A DNA stretch of 64,000 bases, taken from NCBI GenBank assembly GCA_905198125.1, contig CAJKBH010000002.1, positions 1 through 64,000 on the forward strand, written 5' to 3'. Every line of letters starts with the position of its first letter. The stretch's first letter is position 1. The notes below the pieces were generated by a model, which saw only the letters and a program-made list of their open reading frames with translations, searched no databases and was not told where the DNA came from. This stretch comes from an uncultured Porphyromonadaceae bacterium (GTDB taxonomy: Bacteria > Bacteroidota > Bacteroidia > Bacteroidales > Muribaculaceae). The translations under genes and the position numbers were made by a program. Shown piece by piece: positions 31,728-41,604 of the stretch.

Positions 31728-33374
31728 TTATTTGATAATCTTAGTCACCTTGTTGCCCTGACGCTTTATGTAGATACCCTTCTTCAGATTGTCGGCGTTG
31801 ACGCGTATACCGTTCAGGTCGAAGTACTCGACGGGAGCGTTCACATCCTCGACAACGGTGCCGGAGATGCCGCTGCCGATATCCTTCGGCTTCTTGACCA
31901 GCTGGAAGTGGGTGAAGCCCTGCCATTTGCCGGGATGATTGTTGTCGGTGCCAGCCTGCACGGCGATGCAGACTTTCTTTGTCGTGGCAGCCTCAGCCAT
32001 TGCGCCTTCGGGAGCTGCGGATTCGGGAATGGTGAAGTCAAGTACACTCATATCCCATCCTCGGCCGAACACACCGCCGCTGGCTCCGTTATCAGTCAGT
32101 TTGACGACATTGCCTAAAACTTCATTGGATGTAACGGCATCGCTCGTATTCTCAATAAAACAATCAAGGCGTTCTGTCGCATCCTTATCGGGAACTACCA
32201 GCATGCGGAAGTACATCAAGCCGGACTGTGCTCGGCTGAGGACACTGAGACGATAGTCGCCGGGCTCAAGATTGACATTCTGCTGAACGCCAATTCTCCA
32301 GCCACCGCCACCCCAACCGTCAAAATAGTTCGGGATTTCAGTTCCGTCAGCCAATGTGGGGGACTCGCCGGATTTTGCGCTCTGGAAATTGGTATAGCCA
32401 TTTGTGAACCATGACCAGCCTCCATTAGTGTCAATGTGATTTTCACCATCGGACTTAACCATTTCAACTGCCGCGTCCGGATTGTTGATTGTAATTCTGA
32501 CAGCCTTGTTGTTCTCGGTTTCCAGTCCTGCGAACACTGCATCCTCCTCGGCCAGCTTGCGTTCGTTGGATGAGTTGTCTAAATATGCCGCAATCTCTGT
32601 GTTCAGAGCGGAAACTGCTGCAAGAGAAGCGGTATCGACGCTTTCGGTTTTTGCAATTAATGTCTGCAATGCTCCCAGTGTCGTGGAGCTTGCGTAGGGA
32701 TATTTTGCTACGAGGGCATTCAGCGTCTCTTTGTAACCGTTCAAGGTAGCTATTTCTGTTGTCAATGCCTCATCGTCCGTTGCAACGCGCTGCAGAGAGG
32801 ATATTTGGATAGTATACCAGTTTGTGGCTTTAGCCTCAATAACTTTTATACCCATTGTCAGATCTTGTCCGTCTGTAAGATTGAGATTATCGAAAGTTAC
32901 GAGGAAAGGTTCATCAGCAGTAAGGTCTTTATTGACTATACTTTTGAAAGTCTTAGTAACCTCGCTATCGCCAATTTTGACGTATGCAACGTTGGCAGTT
33001 TCGTTATCCGCTGCCAAAGTTCCTCCGGCATTGTTGGCATTATGAGCGCTTACATAAAATGCCGCTTTATATGTGCCTGCCTGAAGTCCTGTAATCGTCT
33101 GATACAAAGGCGTGAAATTTTCAGTCAGCATATTTACGGATTCCCCCCAAGATCCGGAGTTGTTGAAGTAGCGTTCTCTGATAGTTACAGATGTCCCACC
33201 TAAGGGCGTTACTTGCTTGGCATTAGCTCCCCCAGGAGTCCCAGTTGCGTGCCAGGCCTCCTGACTTGTGCCGACCTTGGAGGTCTCGTTGACGTATACC
33301 GTCTCGGCCGACATACTGAGGCAGGAGGCACCAGTGACGGCGGCTGCTGCAAGCATGAGTAAAATTTTCTTCAT
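31728..33374 (-). CDS. Secreted multidomain PUL protein, possible glycan binding
   Basis: A 548-aa exported protein: signal peptide 1-23, a beta-sandwich-like domain about 25-195 (YKAAFYVSAHNANNAGG; FLVTFDNLNLTDGQDLTMGI), a helical linker 200-270, a second beta domain about 285-500 with WFTNGYTNFQSAKSG and YRLSVLSRAQSGLMYFRM resembling carbohydrate-binding modules, and a C-terminal tail PVEYFDLNGIRVNADNLKKG. The tail is shared with other proteins of the locus and resembles a type IX-like sorting domain. No catalytic motif was found. It is the last gene of the susC-led operon. Glycan binding is inference. Confidence 0.7.
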   Translation of the reverse strand: MKKILLMLAAAAVTGASCLSMSAETVYVNETSKVGTSQEAWHATGTPGGANAKQVTPLGGTSVTIRERYFNNSGSWGESVNMLTENFTPLYQTITGLQAGTYKAAFYVSAHNANNAGGTLAADNETANVAYVKIGDSEVTKTFKSIVNKDLTADEPFLVTFDNLNLTDGQDLTMGIKVIEAKATNWYTIQISSLQRVATDDEALTTEIATLNGYKETLNALVAKYPYASSTTLGALQTLIAKTESVDTASLAAVSALNTEIAAYLDNSSNERKLAEEDAVFAGLETENNKAVRITINNPDAAVEMVKSDGENHIDTNGGWSWFTNGYTNFQSAKSGESPTLADGTEIPNYFDGWGGGGWRIGVQQNVNLEPGDYRLSVLSRAQSGLMYFRMLVVPDKDATERLDCFIENTSDAVTSNEVLGNVVKLTDNGASGGVFGRGWDMSVLDFTIPESAAPEGAMAEAATTKKVCIAVQAGTDNNHPGKWQGFTHFQLVKKPKDIGSGISGTVVEDVNAPVEYFDLNGIRVNADNLKKGIYIKRQGNKVTKIIK

Positions 33375-33471
33375 GATAATGATTCTTTATAGATAGTAAT
33401 AGGTTATTCAATATTCTGTTTCGGCGATGTCTACGCGTCAGTGTCGATGTGTATGCGCCGGGGATTGGGTA

Positions 33472-33570
33472 GGCGGGAGGGTCACGGATCCGTGACCCCT
33501 CCCGCCGGGCTCAATAACAAAACAAAACGTTTGTAATCATGCAATCACCGGAGCTGTGCAAGCTCCGGTG
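33472..33570 (-). other. Two GC-rich hairpins between GH16 gene and next PUL gene
   Basis: A 17-bp stem with a one-base bulge at 33472-33506 and a perfect 10-bp stem at 33546-33570 (loop TGCAC on the minus strand). Neither has a proper T-tract, so read-through attenuation or mRNA protection is more likely than full termination. Confidence 0.7.
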
Positions 33571-33580
33571 TCTCAGAAGT

Positions 33581-35182
33581 TCATAGATATACTTTGTACG
33601 ATTTCTTCGTTCCCTTGACGATGTAGATGCCGCCGGGCAGCTCTGCCTTATCGTTGTCGGCCACGCGGATGCCCTGCATGTTGTACACGCCGGTCACAAC
33701 GTTGTCGTCGGCATCGTTCATGATGGCCTCGACTGCGGAATAGTCGCCGTCCTTCTTGCTGAAGGTAGGCTCGGAAATCTCGGAATCCACGTGATATGTG
33801 GCCTTGCCGTCCGTTCCGACTTTCTGATAGATACGGGCGTAGTCCACCAGGAAGCGCGAGGGATTCGGGGTGTTGGCAAGCGAGCCGCCGTTGATGCCGC
33901 CCAAAGCCAGGTTGAGCCATAGCATCTGACGCACGGTGCGGTAGGGGTTGGCGCCGTTGCTGTGGTCGTAATCACCGTCGGGAACGGCGTTCACGGTCTG
34001 GTCCAGGTCAGTCTGATTGACCAGGAAGTCGTCGCACCACAGCTCGATATGGTCGGGATCCCATACCATGATCCATGTATGGTAATTGTCACCCCAGCCT
34101 GCACCGAGCTCTGCATCGCCTACAGTAGCGGAATCCCATACGGCGCTCCAGCGCTTGGTGCCACCCCATGCCACGTTGCCGTGGATTGCATGGCCGTAAT
34201 ATTCCATGATGTCGATTTCGCCGCCGTATGGCCATTCATACTGCTTGCCGGTCGACCAGATTGCGGGCCAGCAGCCCACGCGCTGGGGCACTTTGGCGCG
34301 GACCTCGTAGATACCGTACATCCAGGTGTAGCCGTCGTTCCAGCCTCCCTTGGTCTGCATCGAGCCGGATACCCAGGTCAGATACTTGTTCTTCTTCCAT
34401 TTCTCGGTGCTGCCGCGCTGATACAGTGGGTTGCGCACCTGCTGATCCTCGATGTTCTTGCCTTCGATCACGAGCACGCCGTCCTCTATGTAGGTGCAGT
34501 TGTCGCCGTAATAGTACTGGTCCTCCTCGTTACGCTTGTAGCCGGTTTCGAAGTTCCAAATTTCAGGGTCGGGTTTGCCCGAGCCGGAGAACTCCTCGGC
34601 GAACACGAGGCGATAGCCGTCATACACGTTGGCGCGGGGATCGTTGTCGGCAAGGGGATGGTCCTTGTAGAAATCCTCGGGCACGGGAGCTTCGGCATAT
34701 TTTTCGGACTCCTCGATGCTCCACAGATGCTTCTCGGCGTCGGTGCCGGCCTTGTCGGTATAGATGGATGATCCGGCGGTGACTGCGTCCGTACCGATGC
34801 AGTTCTTGCCCTCCGGCATTCCTAAGTTGACCAGGGTCACCATTTCGCCGGAAGCTACAATGCGGTGCTGCGACAGTTTCTTGTTCAGGCCGATGGGGCA
34901 AGAAGTCCATTTGCCGTCGGAGCCGAGGAACGTCTTGGAGTCGACGCGCTGGATGTTGTAGACGCCCTCCGGGCCGGCGGGGATGAAGCGGAACACCTGT
35001 GTGTTGTCCTCCACCTTTGCGGCAATCTTGTTGCCGAAGCCGGCGTCGGTCAGGTACAGGCCGCTTGCGTGCTTGATGCGGTAATACTTGTTCGCATCGG
35101 GGTTAACGACGCTTGTGGCCGACACCGCGAGGGTGCCCAGTCCGAAAGCGGCGATTAACGAAACAGTAAGTTTTCGATTCAT
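33581..35182 (-). CDS. GH16 endo-glycosidase with lectin-like N-terminus
   Basis: Secreted retaining endo-beta-glycanase. Order: signal peptide 1-21; a ricin-type lectin-like domain about 25-155 (YYRIKHASGLYLTD; YNIQRVDSKTFLG); GH16 catalytic domain about 185-455; a C-terminal sorting-like tail (GVYNMQGIRVADND). The active site is GGEIDIMEYYG, the bulged ExDxxE type, with nucleophile Glu322, Asp324 and acid/base Glu327. This form occurs in laminarinases and in endo-beta-1,3-galactanases. With GH43 and GH105 enzymes nearby I favour a galactan, but beta-1,3-glucan remains possible. It is the fourth gene of the susC operon. Confidence 0.88.
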   Translation of the reverse strand: MNRKLTVSLIAAFGLGTLAVSATSVVNPDANKYYRIKHASGLYLTDAGFGNKIAAKVEDNTQVFRFIPAGPEGVYNIQRVDSKTFLGSDGKWTSCPIGLNKKLSQHRIVASGEMVTLVNLGMPEGKNCIGTDAVTAGSSIYTDKAGTDAEKHLWSIEESEKYAEAPVPEDFYKDHPLADNDPRANVYDGYRLVFAEEFSGSGKPDPEIWNFETGYKRNEEDQYYYGDNCTYIEDGVLVIEGKNIEDQQVRNPLYQRGSTEKWKKNKYLTWVSGSMQTKGGWNDGYTWMYGIYEVRAKVPQRVGCWPAIWSTGKQYEWPYGGEIDIMEYYGHAIHGNVAWGGTKRWSAVWDSATVGDAELGAGWGDNYHTWIMVWDPDHIELWCDDFLVNQTDLDQTVNAVPDGDYDHSNGANPYRTVRQMLWLNLALGGINGGSLANTPNPSRFLVDYARIYQKVGTDGKATYHVDSEISEPTFSKKDGDYSAVEAIMNDADDNVVTGVYNMQGIRVADNDKAELPGGIYIVKGTKKSYKVYL

Positions 35183-35211
35183 AGATATTAGTGTAAATTG
35201 TTTATTGGTAA

Positions 35212-35237
35212 GGTCGGGCAGGTCACCCTGCCCGGCC
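35212..35237 (-). other. GC-rich hairpin between PUL genes
   Basis: An 11-bp stem (one G-T pair) with a short loop in the 70-bp gap before the GH16 gene; no T-tract. Confidence 0.65.
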
Positions 35238-35252
35238 TCTGTGATGTCGGTA

Positions 35253-36080
35253 TCAGAGAGCGATCTTGACGCTCTTGCCGCCCTGCTTGCGGATAACCAC
35301 GCCCTTGTAGTTGTCGCCGCTTACGCGAACGCCCTGCAGGTTGTAGTACTCAACGGGAGCCTCATTCTCGACAACGATGCCGTTGACTGCGCCTGTGCCG
35401 TTGGGATCGTAGATCTTAACCTGGTCGATGTCCATGAACAGGTCAACTTCCTTCTTGTTGTTCTCATAATAGTTATTGGGCAGAACGAACGTCAGATATA
35501 CCTTGCCGTCTGCGGGAGCTGTGAAATCATACTCGAAGGCTTGGAAGTCCTGATCGGTATAACCGTCCTCGGTACAAGGAGTCATGAACTTTACAATCTC
35601 TTTGCCTGCAGCTTCGCCATCTACTTCCGATACGGAAACGTAATAGTCGGGATCAGGAGCAGAGTTCCATGCAGTCTGGTCGGCCGGGCACCAGCTGACA
35701 CCCATTACGAACGACAGCTTGTAATTTGTACCGGCGGTCAGACCGGTTACAATCTGCGAAGCGGAGATGTTGGTCCAGCCATTGTTATTGTAGCCGAGCA
35801 GACGGAGATAGTGGGTGTCGTCCTCGGGACGTGCGTCGCCGTCGCCGGGTTCCTCCATCCACATCGTGATGCCGTTCCATTCACCACCTGTCGAGAGAGT
35901 CCAGCCGGGAAGAACGTCGATATTCTCGTATGTGTTCCAGGGTTCCCATGTGTAACCGCCGGGTACGGATGCCTCTACGCCGGGTTCTTCGAAACTGCCG
36001 TTCACTACGAGGTTCGGACCCTGTGCATACGCAGCTGTGGCCATTGCTACGGCTGCCAACGAAAGTAAAATCTTTTTCAT
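35253..36080 (-). CDS. Secreted galactose-binding-like PUL protein
   Basis: A 275-aa exported protein with signal peptide 1-19. NLVVNGSFEEPG opens a CBM4/9 or DUF642-like beta-sandwich, followed by YKLSFVMGVSWCPA and VDLFMDIDQVKIYDP near its end. The tail PVEYYNLQGVRVSGDNYKG is the sorting-like motif shared in this locus. There is no lipobox, so it is not a classical SusE/SusF lipoprotein, but its position after susD suggests a surface glycan-binding role. Binding is inferred from fold-like motifs. Confidence 0.72.
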   Translation of the reverse strand: MKKILLSLAAVAMATAAYAQGPNLVVNGSFEEPGVEASVPGGYTWEPWNTYENIDVLPGWTLSTGGEWNGITMWMEEPGDGDARPEDDTHYLRLLGYNNNGWTNISASQIVTGLTAGTNYKLSFVMGVSWCPADQTAWNSAPDPDYYVSVSEVDGEAAGKEIVKFMTPCTEDGYTDQDFQAFEYDFTAPADGKVYLTFVLPNNYYENNKKEVDLFMDIDQVKIYDPNGTGAVNGIVVENEAPVEYYNLQGVRVSGDNYKGVVIRKQGGKSVKIAL

Positions 36081-36147
36081 TGTTGTTTAAATTGGTTGAT
36101 ATTGGTTATTACTAATTTTGAGTTTTGAATGTTGAATTTTGAGTTAT

Positions 36148-36173
36148 ACCGCCGGCGCCGGAACGCCGGCGGT
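36148..36173 (-). other. GC-rich hairpin between susD and the binding-protein gene
   Basis: A perfect 10-bp stem (36148-36157 with 36164-36173) around a 6-nt loop, without a T-tract. Confidence 0.7.
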
Positions 36174-36192
36174 GTGTATAGGTTATATTGGG

Positions 36193-38298
36193 TTACTGCA
36201 ATGCGGGAGTATCGTGCGTTGTGGTCCAGTAAGGATTCTGGTAGATGGGGGATTCATCGAAAAATCCTTCCATTACACTTTCCAGGAAGTGATTCTCCGC
36301 GATAGGGCTCAGATAATGTGCCATGCGCCAGGAGTAACCGCTCTGGTACCAGTCGTTCTTCGACGAAACACGGTCGAGGCTGAAGTACCTGGGATCGCCG
36401 TTGAAGCCGCCCTCGATGTCCGTGGGTGAGGACATGTTGTTCTTGTTGGGGTCAGCCTGGTCGTACAGCATCTTCTTCAGGTTGCTGCCGCTATGAGCGA
36501 ACCATTCGAGCATCGGACCGAATACCTTGCAGCCGTGACGGAAGTAGCGCTGAGTCTTGAGCTGGTCGAGAGCGCGCCAGCGGATCAGGTCGTCCCAGCG
36601 CATGCCTTCGCTGATGAACTCGCAGCGACGTTCGCGACGGATGTTGTAGAGCACGGGGGATGTGATGCGGCGACCGGCGCTGTAGAGACCGAAGTCGTGG
36701 CTGGTCTGTTCCTCCTTGGCCAGGTCGGTGGCGTTGATGGTGACGTGAGCGTCCTGAGGCAGACCGGCGCGAACGCGGAGCTTGCCCCACAGTTCCCATG
36801 CCTTGGCGTCAAGACCGTCGCCGTATTTCTCCCAGGCTGCTTCCATATAGATCAGGTAAGCCTCGGCCGAACGGAATATGATGGCGGAAGTGATGTCGAA
36901 ACCGCCTTTGTTCCATTCCATGTTGGTGGTGAATCCCTTACCCTTGGTGTAGCCGGTGGAGGTGGTGAAGTCAACGCCACCCGAGGTGAGGGCCGGAGCC
37001 TTGAATTCCTTGTCCTTCTTGTTCTTCTTGCCCTCGCCGATGCGCAGGTCGGATCCGGCGTAAACATACTCGTTGGGGGCCTTCATGAACAGACGCCAGC
37101 GCCAGTCGCGGCCCTCCTTGGTGTCGGCCACGAAATCGTCGCCCTTATATCCGCTGTTCGCGTCGTAGATGGGAAGACCGTTGTCCATCAGGAAGCAGTT
37201 GGCGAATTCCTGAGTATAACCGCGACCACCCTTGATGTACTGGTTCAGGCAGTGACCGCCCGATACGTCCTTGATATAAGTGCGGTACATCAGGGCCTCG
37301 TCCATGCTCTTGGGATCCTCGGTAGAGAAAAGGTTGTAGTAAGGGTTGCTCGGCATGTTGTTGTAGTCGGCACCGATCATCTGCTTGTTGTTGACAGTCA
37401 GGTTGGGGTGAGCGTCGGCCACTTTACCGGCAGCATCAAGAGCCTGGTCCAGGAAGTACGATACCTCGGCGGCATTGTCGTAGGTGAAGTCGGCGTTGTA
37501 ATCCATTGCGGCACCGGGCCATCCGGCAGCAGCATCGGGCACGAAAGGAGTGCCGGCGAAGTATTTCTCAAACGTAGCCTCATAGAGGGCCACGCGAGCC
37601 TTGAGCAGCAGTGCCACATCCTTGGTGATGCGGTTGCGGCCTCCGGTAGTGGCGCCGTCCGAAAGGAATTCGTAAGCCTTGTCGAGGTCTTCGATGATGA
37701 AGCGGGCCACCTGGTTACGAGGCCTGCGCTTGGATGCCATGATCAACGAGTCCTTGGCCATAGGCTGTGTAGTTGTCACGATAGGGAAGTCACCTAATGA
37801 GCGCAGTTTCGCGAAGTATTCGTTGGCACGAAGGAAATATGCCTCGCCGATGTAGTGACGGATTGTCACATCTGAACCGGCAATTTTCTTATCAGCATAT
37901 TTGGGAAGTACCTGATCGAAGAAGTAGTTGATGTTGTTGATATAGCTGAAACTCCAGGCACCTCCGGAAGTGCCTACTTTCGATTTGGAGTCGCCGTCGA
38001 AGAACGAATTGTTATCACCGCTCTCATTGTCGGTACCCTGGTCATCGTCGAGGAATGTCTGGTAGCTTGAACCACCCACTCCAAGATGGGGGAAGGCATT
38101 GCTGCCGCGACTGCCATTTACATCCGACCCGGTGTAATATGTTATCAGGTAGTTGCCCAGCTGTTCCTCTGAGTTGAAGTACATCACCTCGGAAACCTGC
38201 GAGGGCGGTGTGATGTCCAGGTAGTCGTCGCATGCCGTCAGCATCCCTCCCGAAATCAGGAGAGCTCCGAACATCAATTTGCTATATATTGGTTTCAT
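36193..38298 (-). CDS. susD: SusD/RagB family glycan-binding lipoprotein
   Basis: Outer-membrane lipoprotein that forms the lid of the SusC channel and binds oligosaccharides. The 701-aa protein has a lipobox (MLTAC, Cys 23), then the SusD N-terminal DDYLDITPPSQVSEVMYFN, a TPR-like core with YHIGEAYFLRANEYFAKL-type helix, and the C-terminal RRERRCEFISEGMRWDDLIRW signature. It is longer than many SusD proteins (usually 500-600), which suggests loop insertions for a large ligand. It follows susC by 15 bp. Confidence 0.95.
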   Translation of the reverse strand: MKPIYSKLMFGALLISGGMLTACDDYLDITPPSQVSEVMYFNSEEQLGNYLITYYTGSDVNGSRGSNAFPHLGVGGSSYQTFLDDDQGTDNESGDNNSFFDGDSKSKVGTSGGAWSFSYINNINYFFDQVLPKYADKKIAGSDVTIRHYIGEAYFLRANEYFAKLRSLGDFPIVTTTQPMAKDSLIMASKRRPRNQVARFIIEDLDKAYEFLSDGATTGGRNRITKDVALLLKARVALYEATFEKYFAGTPFVPDAAAGWPGAAMDYNADFTYDNAAEVSYFLDQALDAAGKVADAHPNLTVNNKQMIGADYNNMPSNPYYNLFSTEDPKSMDEALMYRTYIKDVSGGHCLNQYIKGGRGYTQEFANCFLMDNGLPIYDANSGYKGDDFVADTKEGRDWRWRLFMKAPNEYVYAGSDLRIGEGKKNKKDKEFKAPALTSGGVDFTTSTGYTKGKGFTTNMEWNKGGFDITSAIIFRSAEAYLIYMEAAWEKYGDGLDAKAWELWGKLRVRAGLPQDAHVTINATDLAKEEQTSHDFGLYSAGRRITSPVLYNIRRERRCEFISEGMRWDDLIRWRALDQLKTQRYFRHGCKVFGPMLEWFAHSGSNLKKMLYDQADPNKNNMSSPTDIEGGFNGDPRYFSLDRVSSKNDWYQSGYSWRMAHYLSPIAENHFLESVMEGFFDESPIYQNPYWTTTHDTPALQ

Positions 38299-38313
38299 TG
38301 TAGTCTGAATTTT

Positions 38314-41300
38314 TTAGAAATCGATAGATAAACCGAAGCTGTAGGTCTTCGCGATAGGATATGAAGAACCGGACTTCATGGACGAAACTTCGAGCGACTC
38401 GGGGTCGATTACCTTCGACATCTTGGTGCATGTGAAGACGTTCTCGGCCGAGAAATAGAAGCGGAGTTTCTCGATATAAGCCTTGCGGGTCAACTTCTGA
38501 GGCAAGGTGTAACCGATCTGGAGGTTCTTCAGACGGATGTAGGAGGCATCCTGCAGGAAGCGGGTCTGAGTCTCCCGATTCTTGTTGGTGTAGTAGATGG
38601 GTCGGCCGTAGTAAGCGTCACGGTTCTCGCCGAGAGCGGAATTTTCGTCACGCCAGTAGTCCAGGTGTTCCTTCAGGAAGATTGATTCCCATCGGCCGCC
38701 CTTTGTAGCACCCCAGAACACGGCACCTTTGCCGGCTGTACCCTGGTCGCCCTCAGGCGAGAAGTAGTAGTCTCGCTTGGCCACACCCTGGAAGAACAGG
38801 GTAAGGTCTATGCCTTTCCATTCGCCGTACAGGTTCAGACCGAACTGATAACGGGGTGTCTCATTACCGATTACCTTAAGGTCGCCGAGGTCATCAAGAG
38901 TGGTACCCTTCGTGATCTTTCCGTCTCCGTTGATATCCTTGTACATCAGGTCACCGCCCTGCCAGTTGGATCCGATGGCATCCTGACCGCCATTAGGCAG
39001 AGTAGCCAGGTGATCGGCCATTTCCTGATCGTCGCGAGCCACACCGATAGTGGTCAAGCCGTAAATCTGACCTGCCAGCTGACCGGCAATACGATTATTG
39101 ATATATCTTTCATCGTTGGGGAATGCCAAGATTTTAGTCTGGTCATCGGACATGTTGAACTTCACGGCGTAGTTGAAGTCCTTTATGTTATCCTGCCACT
39201 GTAACATAAGTTCCCAACCGTATGTGCGCATCTTCAGACGATTCTCCGGAGGAACGGTAGCACCAAGAATGGCCGGAAGAGTGCGGGGTTTGCCTATCAT
39301 GTCACGGTTGGTACGCCAGAAATAATCGAACGATCCGTTCAGACGGTTCTGGAAGAAACCGAAGTCAATACCGATATTGGTAGTCTGAATCTTCTCCCAG
39401 GTCAGGAGCGGATTGATAAGAGGGGGGAACGAAGCTGTACCGGGTTTGAGACCATTGACAAGCCAGCTGGAGTTGTTGTTCTTGACATCGAGGATGCGGT
39501 AGGTAGGATACCAGCCCGGAGTATTCTGGTTGGAAAGCTGTCCCCAGGATGCGCGTACCTTAAAATGATTCCACCATGAAGCGATTGGCTCCCAGAATTT
39601 CTCGTTGGCTACGTTCCAGCCGGCCGAGAAAGAGGGCGACCATACCCAGCGATGCTCCTTGCGGAAACGTGAAGATGCATCGTAACGGAGGTTGGCTTCA
39701 AACAGATAGCGTCCCTCGAAGTTGTAGTTGATACGGCCGAAGAAACCCGCTGTGCGCCATTTCTGTATTTCACCGTTCATACCGTAGGTAGTGGTGCTGG
39801 AGGTCAGATTCAATACAGGAAGATCTTCGACAATCATATCATCGCGGCTTGCACTGAGGTTGCGGTAATTGAATGCTTCAGTCTGGAAACCGAGCATAAC
39901 CTTGAATTCGTTCTTGTCGGCTATGGTGAAGTTATAGTCGGTGAAGAAGTTCCAGTTCAGATAAGTGGAGCGGTAGGCATACTCATATACGCTGCTGTGC
40001 TCGCCTGAATCGAATGCAAGGTGGGTGGATTCATGTGACAGACCTTCGAGGTCGTCGGCGTCGTGAGCGTAAACCGGCTTGCTGTCCTGATGCGTCCAGT
40101 CGTTGTTGATACGTGCGTTGAACTCAGATGTGATGTTCCATCCCTTAAGAGGAGTGGCAACCAACTGAACCTGATTGGTAAACACATCGTTCATCTCCTT
40201 GTGGCGGCCACCGTTCTCCAGGTGCTCGATATAGTTGTAGTCAGCGGCAATGTAACCGTTGGGATCGTATTTCGGGTTTGTCGGCGGAAGACGACGGATA
40301 ACCTTCTCATAGAAGCCGCCTGACATGATGGTAGGGCGGCTGTACTGTGTGCGTACCCAGCGGCTGCTGAAGTTCAGACGCAACCATGAGAACATCTGGG
40401 CATTGAATTTGCCTGTGACATTGAAACGGTCGTAATTGTCATTACCATACTTCAGGAAACCTCCCTGACCCAGGTACTGGCCGGATACGTAGTACTGTAT
40501 CTTTTCGCTGCCACCCTGCAGGGTCACGTTGTGCTCCTGGGCGAAAGCTGTCTTCTTGTAGAGCTCGTCACGCCAGTTTATGTTGGCAAATGTGCCACCG
40601 CATTCGCCTGTACCCCAGCGGCGGTGCGTGCCGTCCCACTTGTTCTCGTAGAAGGGGTTGTCTATCTGGCCCGTATAGTACAGGTAGGCCTGCTCAGTGA
40701 AATCTGCGTCGAACTCCGGTTTGTTGGAGGTGTACATCTGAACATCGTTCAGATAGCTGATGTATTCCCAGGAGTCCATCATCTGCATGGGGGTCAGAGG
40801 CTGGTTCCAGCGGAAGGAGTTGTTGTAATGTATCTGAGCCTTGCCCTTGGCACCGGTCTTGGTGGTGATAAGGATTACGCCGAAAGGAGCGCGCGAACCA
40901 TAGATTGAAGATGCGGCGGCATCCTTAAGTACGGATATTGACTGTATATCGGCGGGGTTGATGGTGTTCATATCGCCTTCCATACCGTCGATCAGGATGA
41001 GGGGACCACCTTGAGAACCGTCACCGATGGTGTTCATACCGCGGACATTTACCTGCTTGGCGGCATTGAGCTCACCACCTGCGGTGGAGTTGGTGATGCT
41101 CAGGCCGGGAATCACACCCTGAAGGGCTGCTGCCGTGCTCTGTACGGGGCGTTCGGCGATTTCCTTACCAGTGGCTACACCCACGGCTCCGGTCAGGTTC
41201 ACTTTCTTCTGCGTGCCGAAGCCGACCACTACTACTTCGTCGAGCAGCTGGCTGTTCTCCTGCATCTGGAATTCCTTGCTTTCGCCGGGATTCACCTTGA

Positions 41301-41604
41301 CTTTGAGCGGCTGATAGCCCACATACGTAATCTCGATTGTAGCGGGTTTGGACAATTTGATGGTGAAGTTTCCATCGAGGTCCGTCACGCCGGTGGCGGA
41401 ACCGTCGCTACTGCGGACAGTGGCGCCGATCAGGGGTTCGCCCGTAGCGGCATCCACGACTGTACCGCTCATAGATCCTGCCGAGACCTGTCTGGCCGCC
41501 GACTGCGGAACTGCATAAGCCGTCTGGTAGCCGGCCAGTAGCAGACCCGAGCACAACGCCGCCTTCAGGATAAGGCCGGTTTTCTTGTACGGATTGTTGT
41601 TCAT
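38314..41604 (-). CDS. susC: SusC/RagA TonB-linked outer membrane transporter
   Basis: Outer-membrane pore that imports oligosaccharides using TonB energy. The 1096-aa protein has a signal peptide (about 1-31), a carboxypeptidase-regulatory-like domain (SGTVVDAATGEPLIGATV), a TonB-box region and plug (LDEVVVVGFGTQKKVNLTGA), and a long 22-strand barrel ending in the aromatic YSFGLSIDF. Length is typical. It leads the minus-strand operon susC-susD-binding protein-GH16-multidomain protein and lies back to back with the hybrid regulator. Confidence 0.96.
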   Translation of the reverse strand: MNNNPYKKTGLILKAALCSGLLLAGYQTAYAVPQSAARQVSAGSMSGTVVDAATGEPLIGATVRSSDGSATGVTDLDGNFTIKLSKPATIEITYVGYQPLKVKVNPGESKEFQMQENSQLLDEVVVVGFGTQKKVNLTGAVGVATGKEIAERPVQSTAAALQGVIPGLSITNSTAGGELNAAKQVNVRGMNTIGDGSQGGPLILIDGMEGDMNTINPADIQSISVLKDAAASSIYGSRAPFGVILITTKTGAKGKAQIHYNNSFRWNQPLTPMQMMDSWEYISYLNDVQMYTSNKPEFDADFTEQAYLYYTGQIDNPFYENKWDGTHRRWGTGECGGTFANINWRDELYKKTAFAQEHNVTLQGGSEKIQYYVSGQYLGQGGFLKYGNDNYDRFNVTGKFNAQMFSWLRLNFSSRWVRTQYSRPTIMSGGFYEKVIRRLPPTNPKYDPNGYIAADYNYIEHLENGGRHKEMNDVFTNQVQLVATPLKGWNITSEFNARINNDWTHQDSKPVYAHDADDLEGLSHESTHLAFDSGEHSSVYEYAYRSTYLNWNFFTDYNFTIADKNEFKVMLGFQTEAFNYRNLSASRDDMIVEDLPVLNLTSSTTTYGMNGEIQKWRTAGFFGRINYNFEGRYLFEANLRYDASSRFRKEHRWVWSPSFSAGWNVANEKFWEPIASWWNHFKVRASWGQLSNQNTPGWYPTYRILDVKNNNSSWLVNGLKPGTASFPPLINPLLTWEKIQTTNIGIDFGFFQNRLNGSFDYFWRTNRDMIGKPRTLPAILGATVPPENRLKMRTYGWELMLQWQDNIKDFNYAVKFNMSDDQTKILAFPNDERYINNRIAGQLAGQIYGLTTIGVARDDQEMADHLATLPNGGQDAIGSNWQGGDLMYKDINGDGKITKGTTLDDLGDLKVIGNETPRYQFGLNLYGEWKGIDLTLFFQGVAKRDYYFSPEGDQGTAGKGAVFWGATKGGRWESIFLKEHLDYWRDENSALGENRDAYYGRPIYYTNKNRETQTRFLQDASYIRLKNLQIGYTLPQKLTRKAYIEKLRFYFSAENVFTCTKMSKVIDPESLEVSSMKSGSSYPIAKTYSFGLSIDF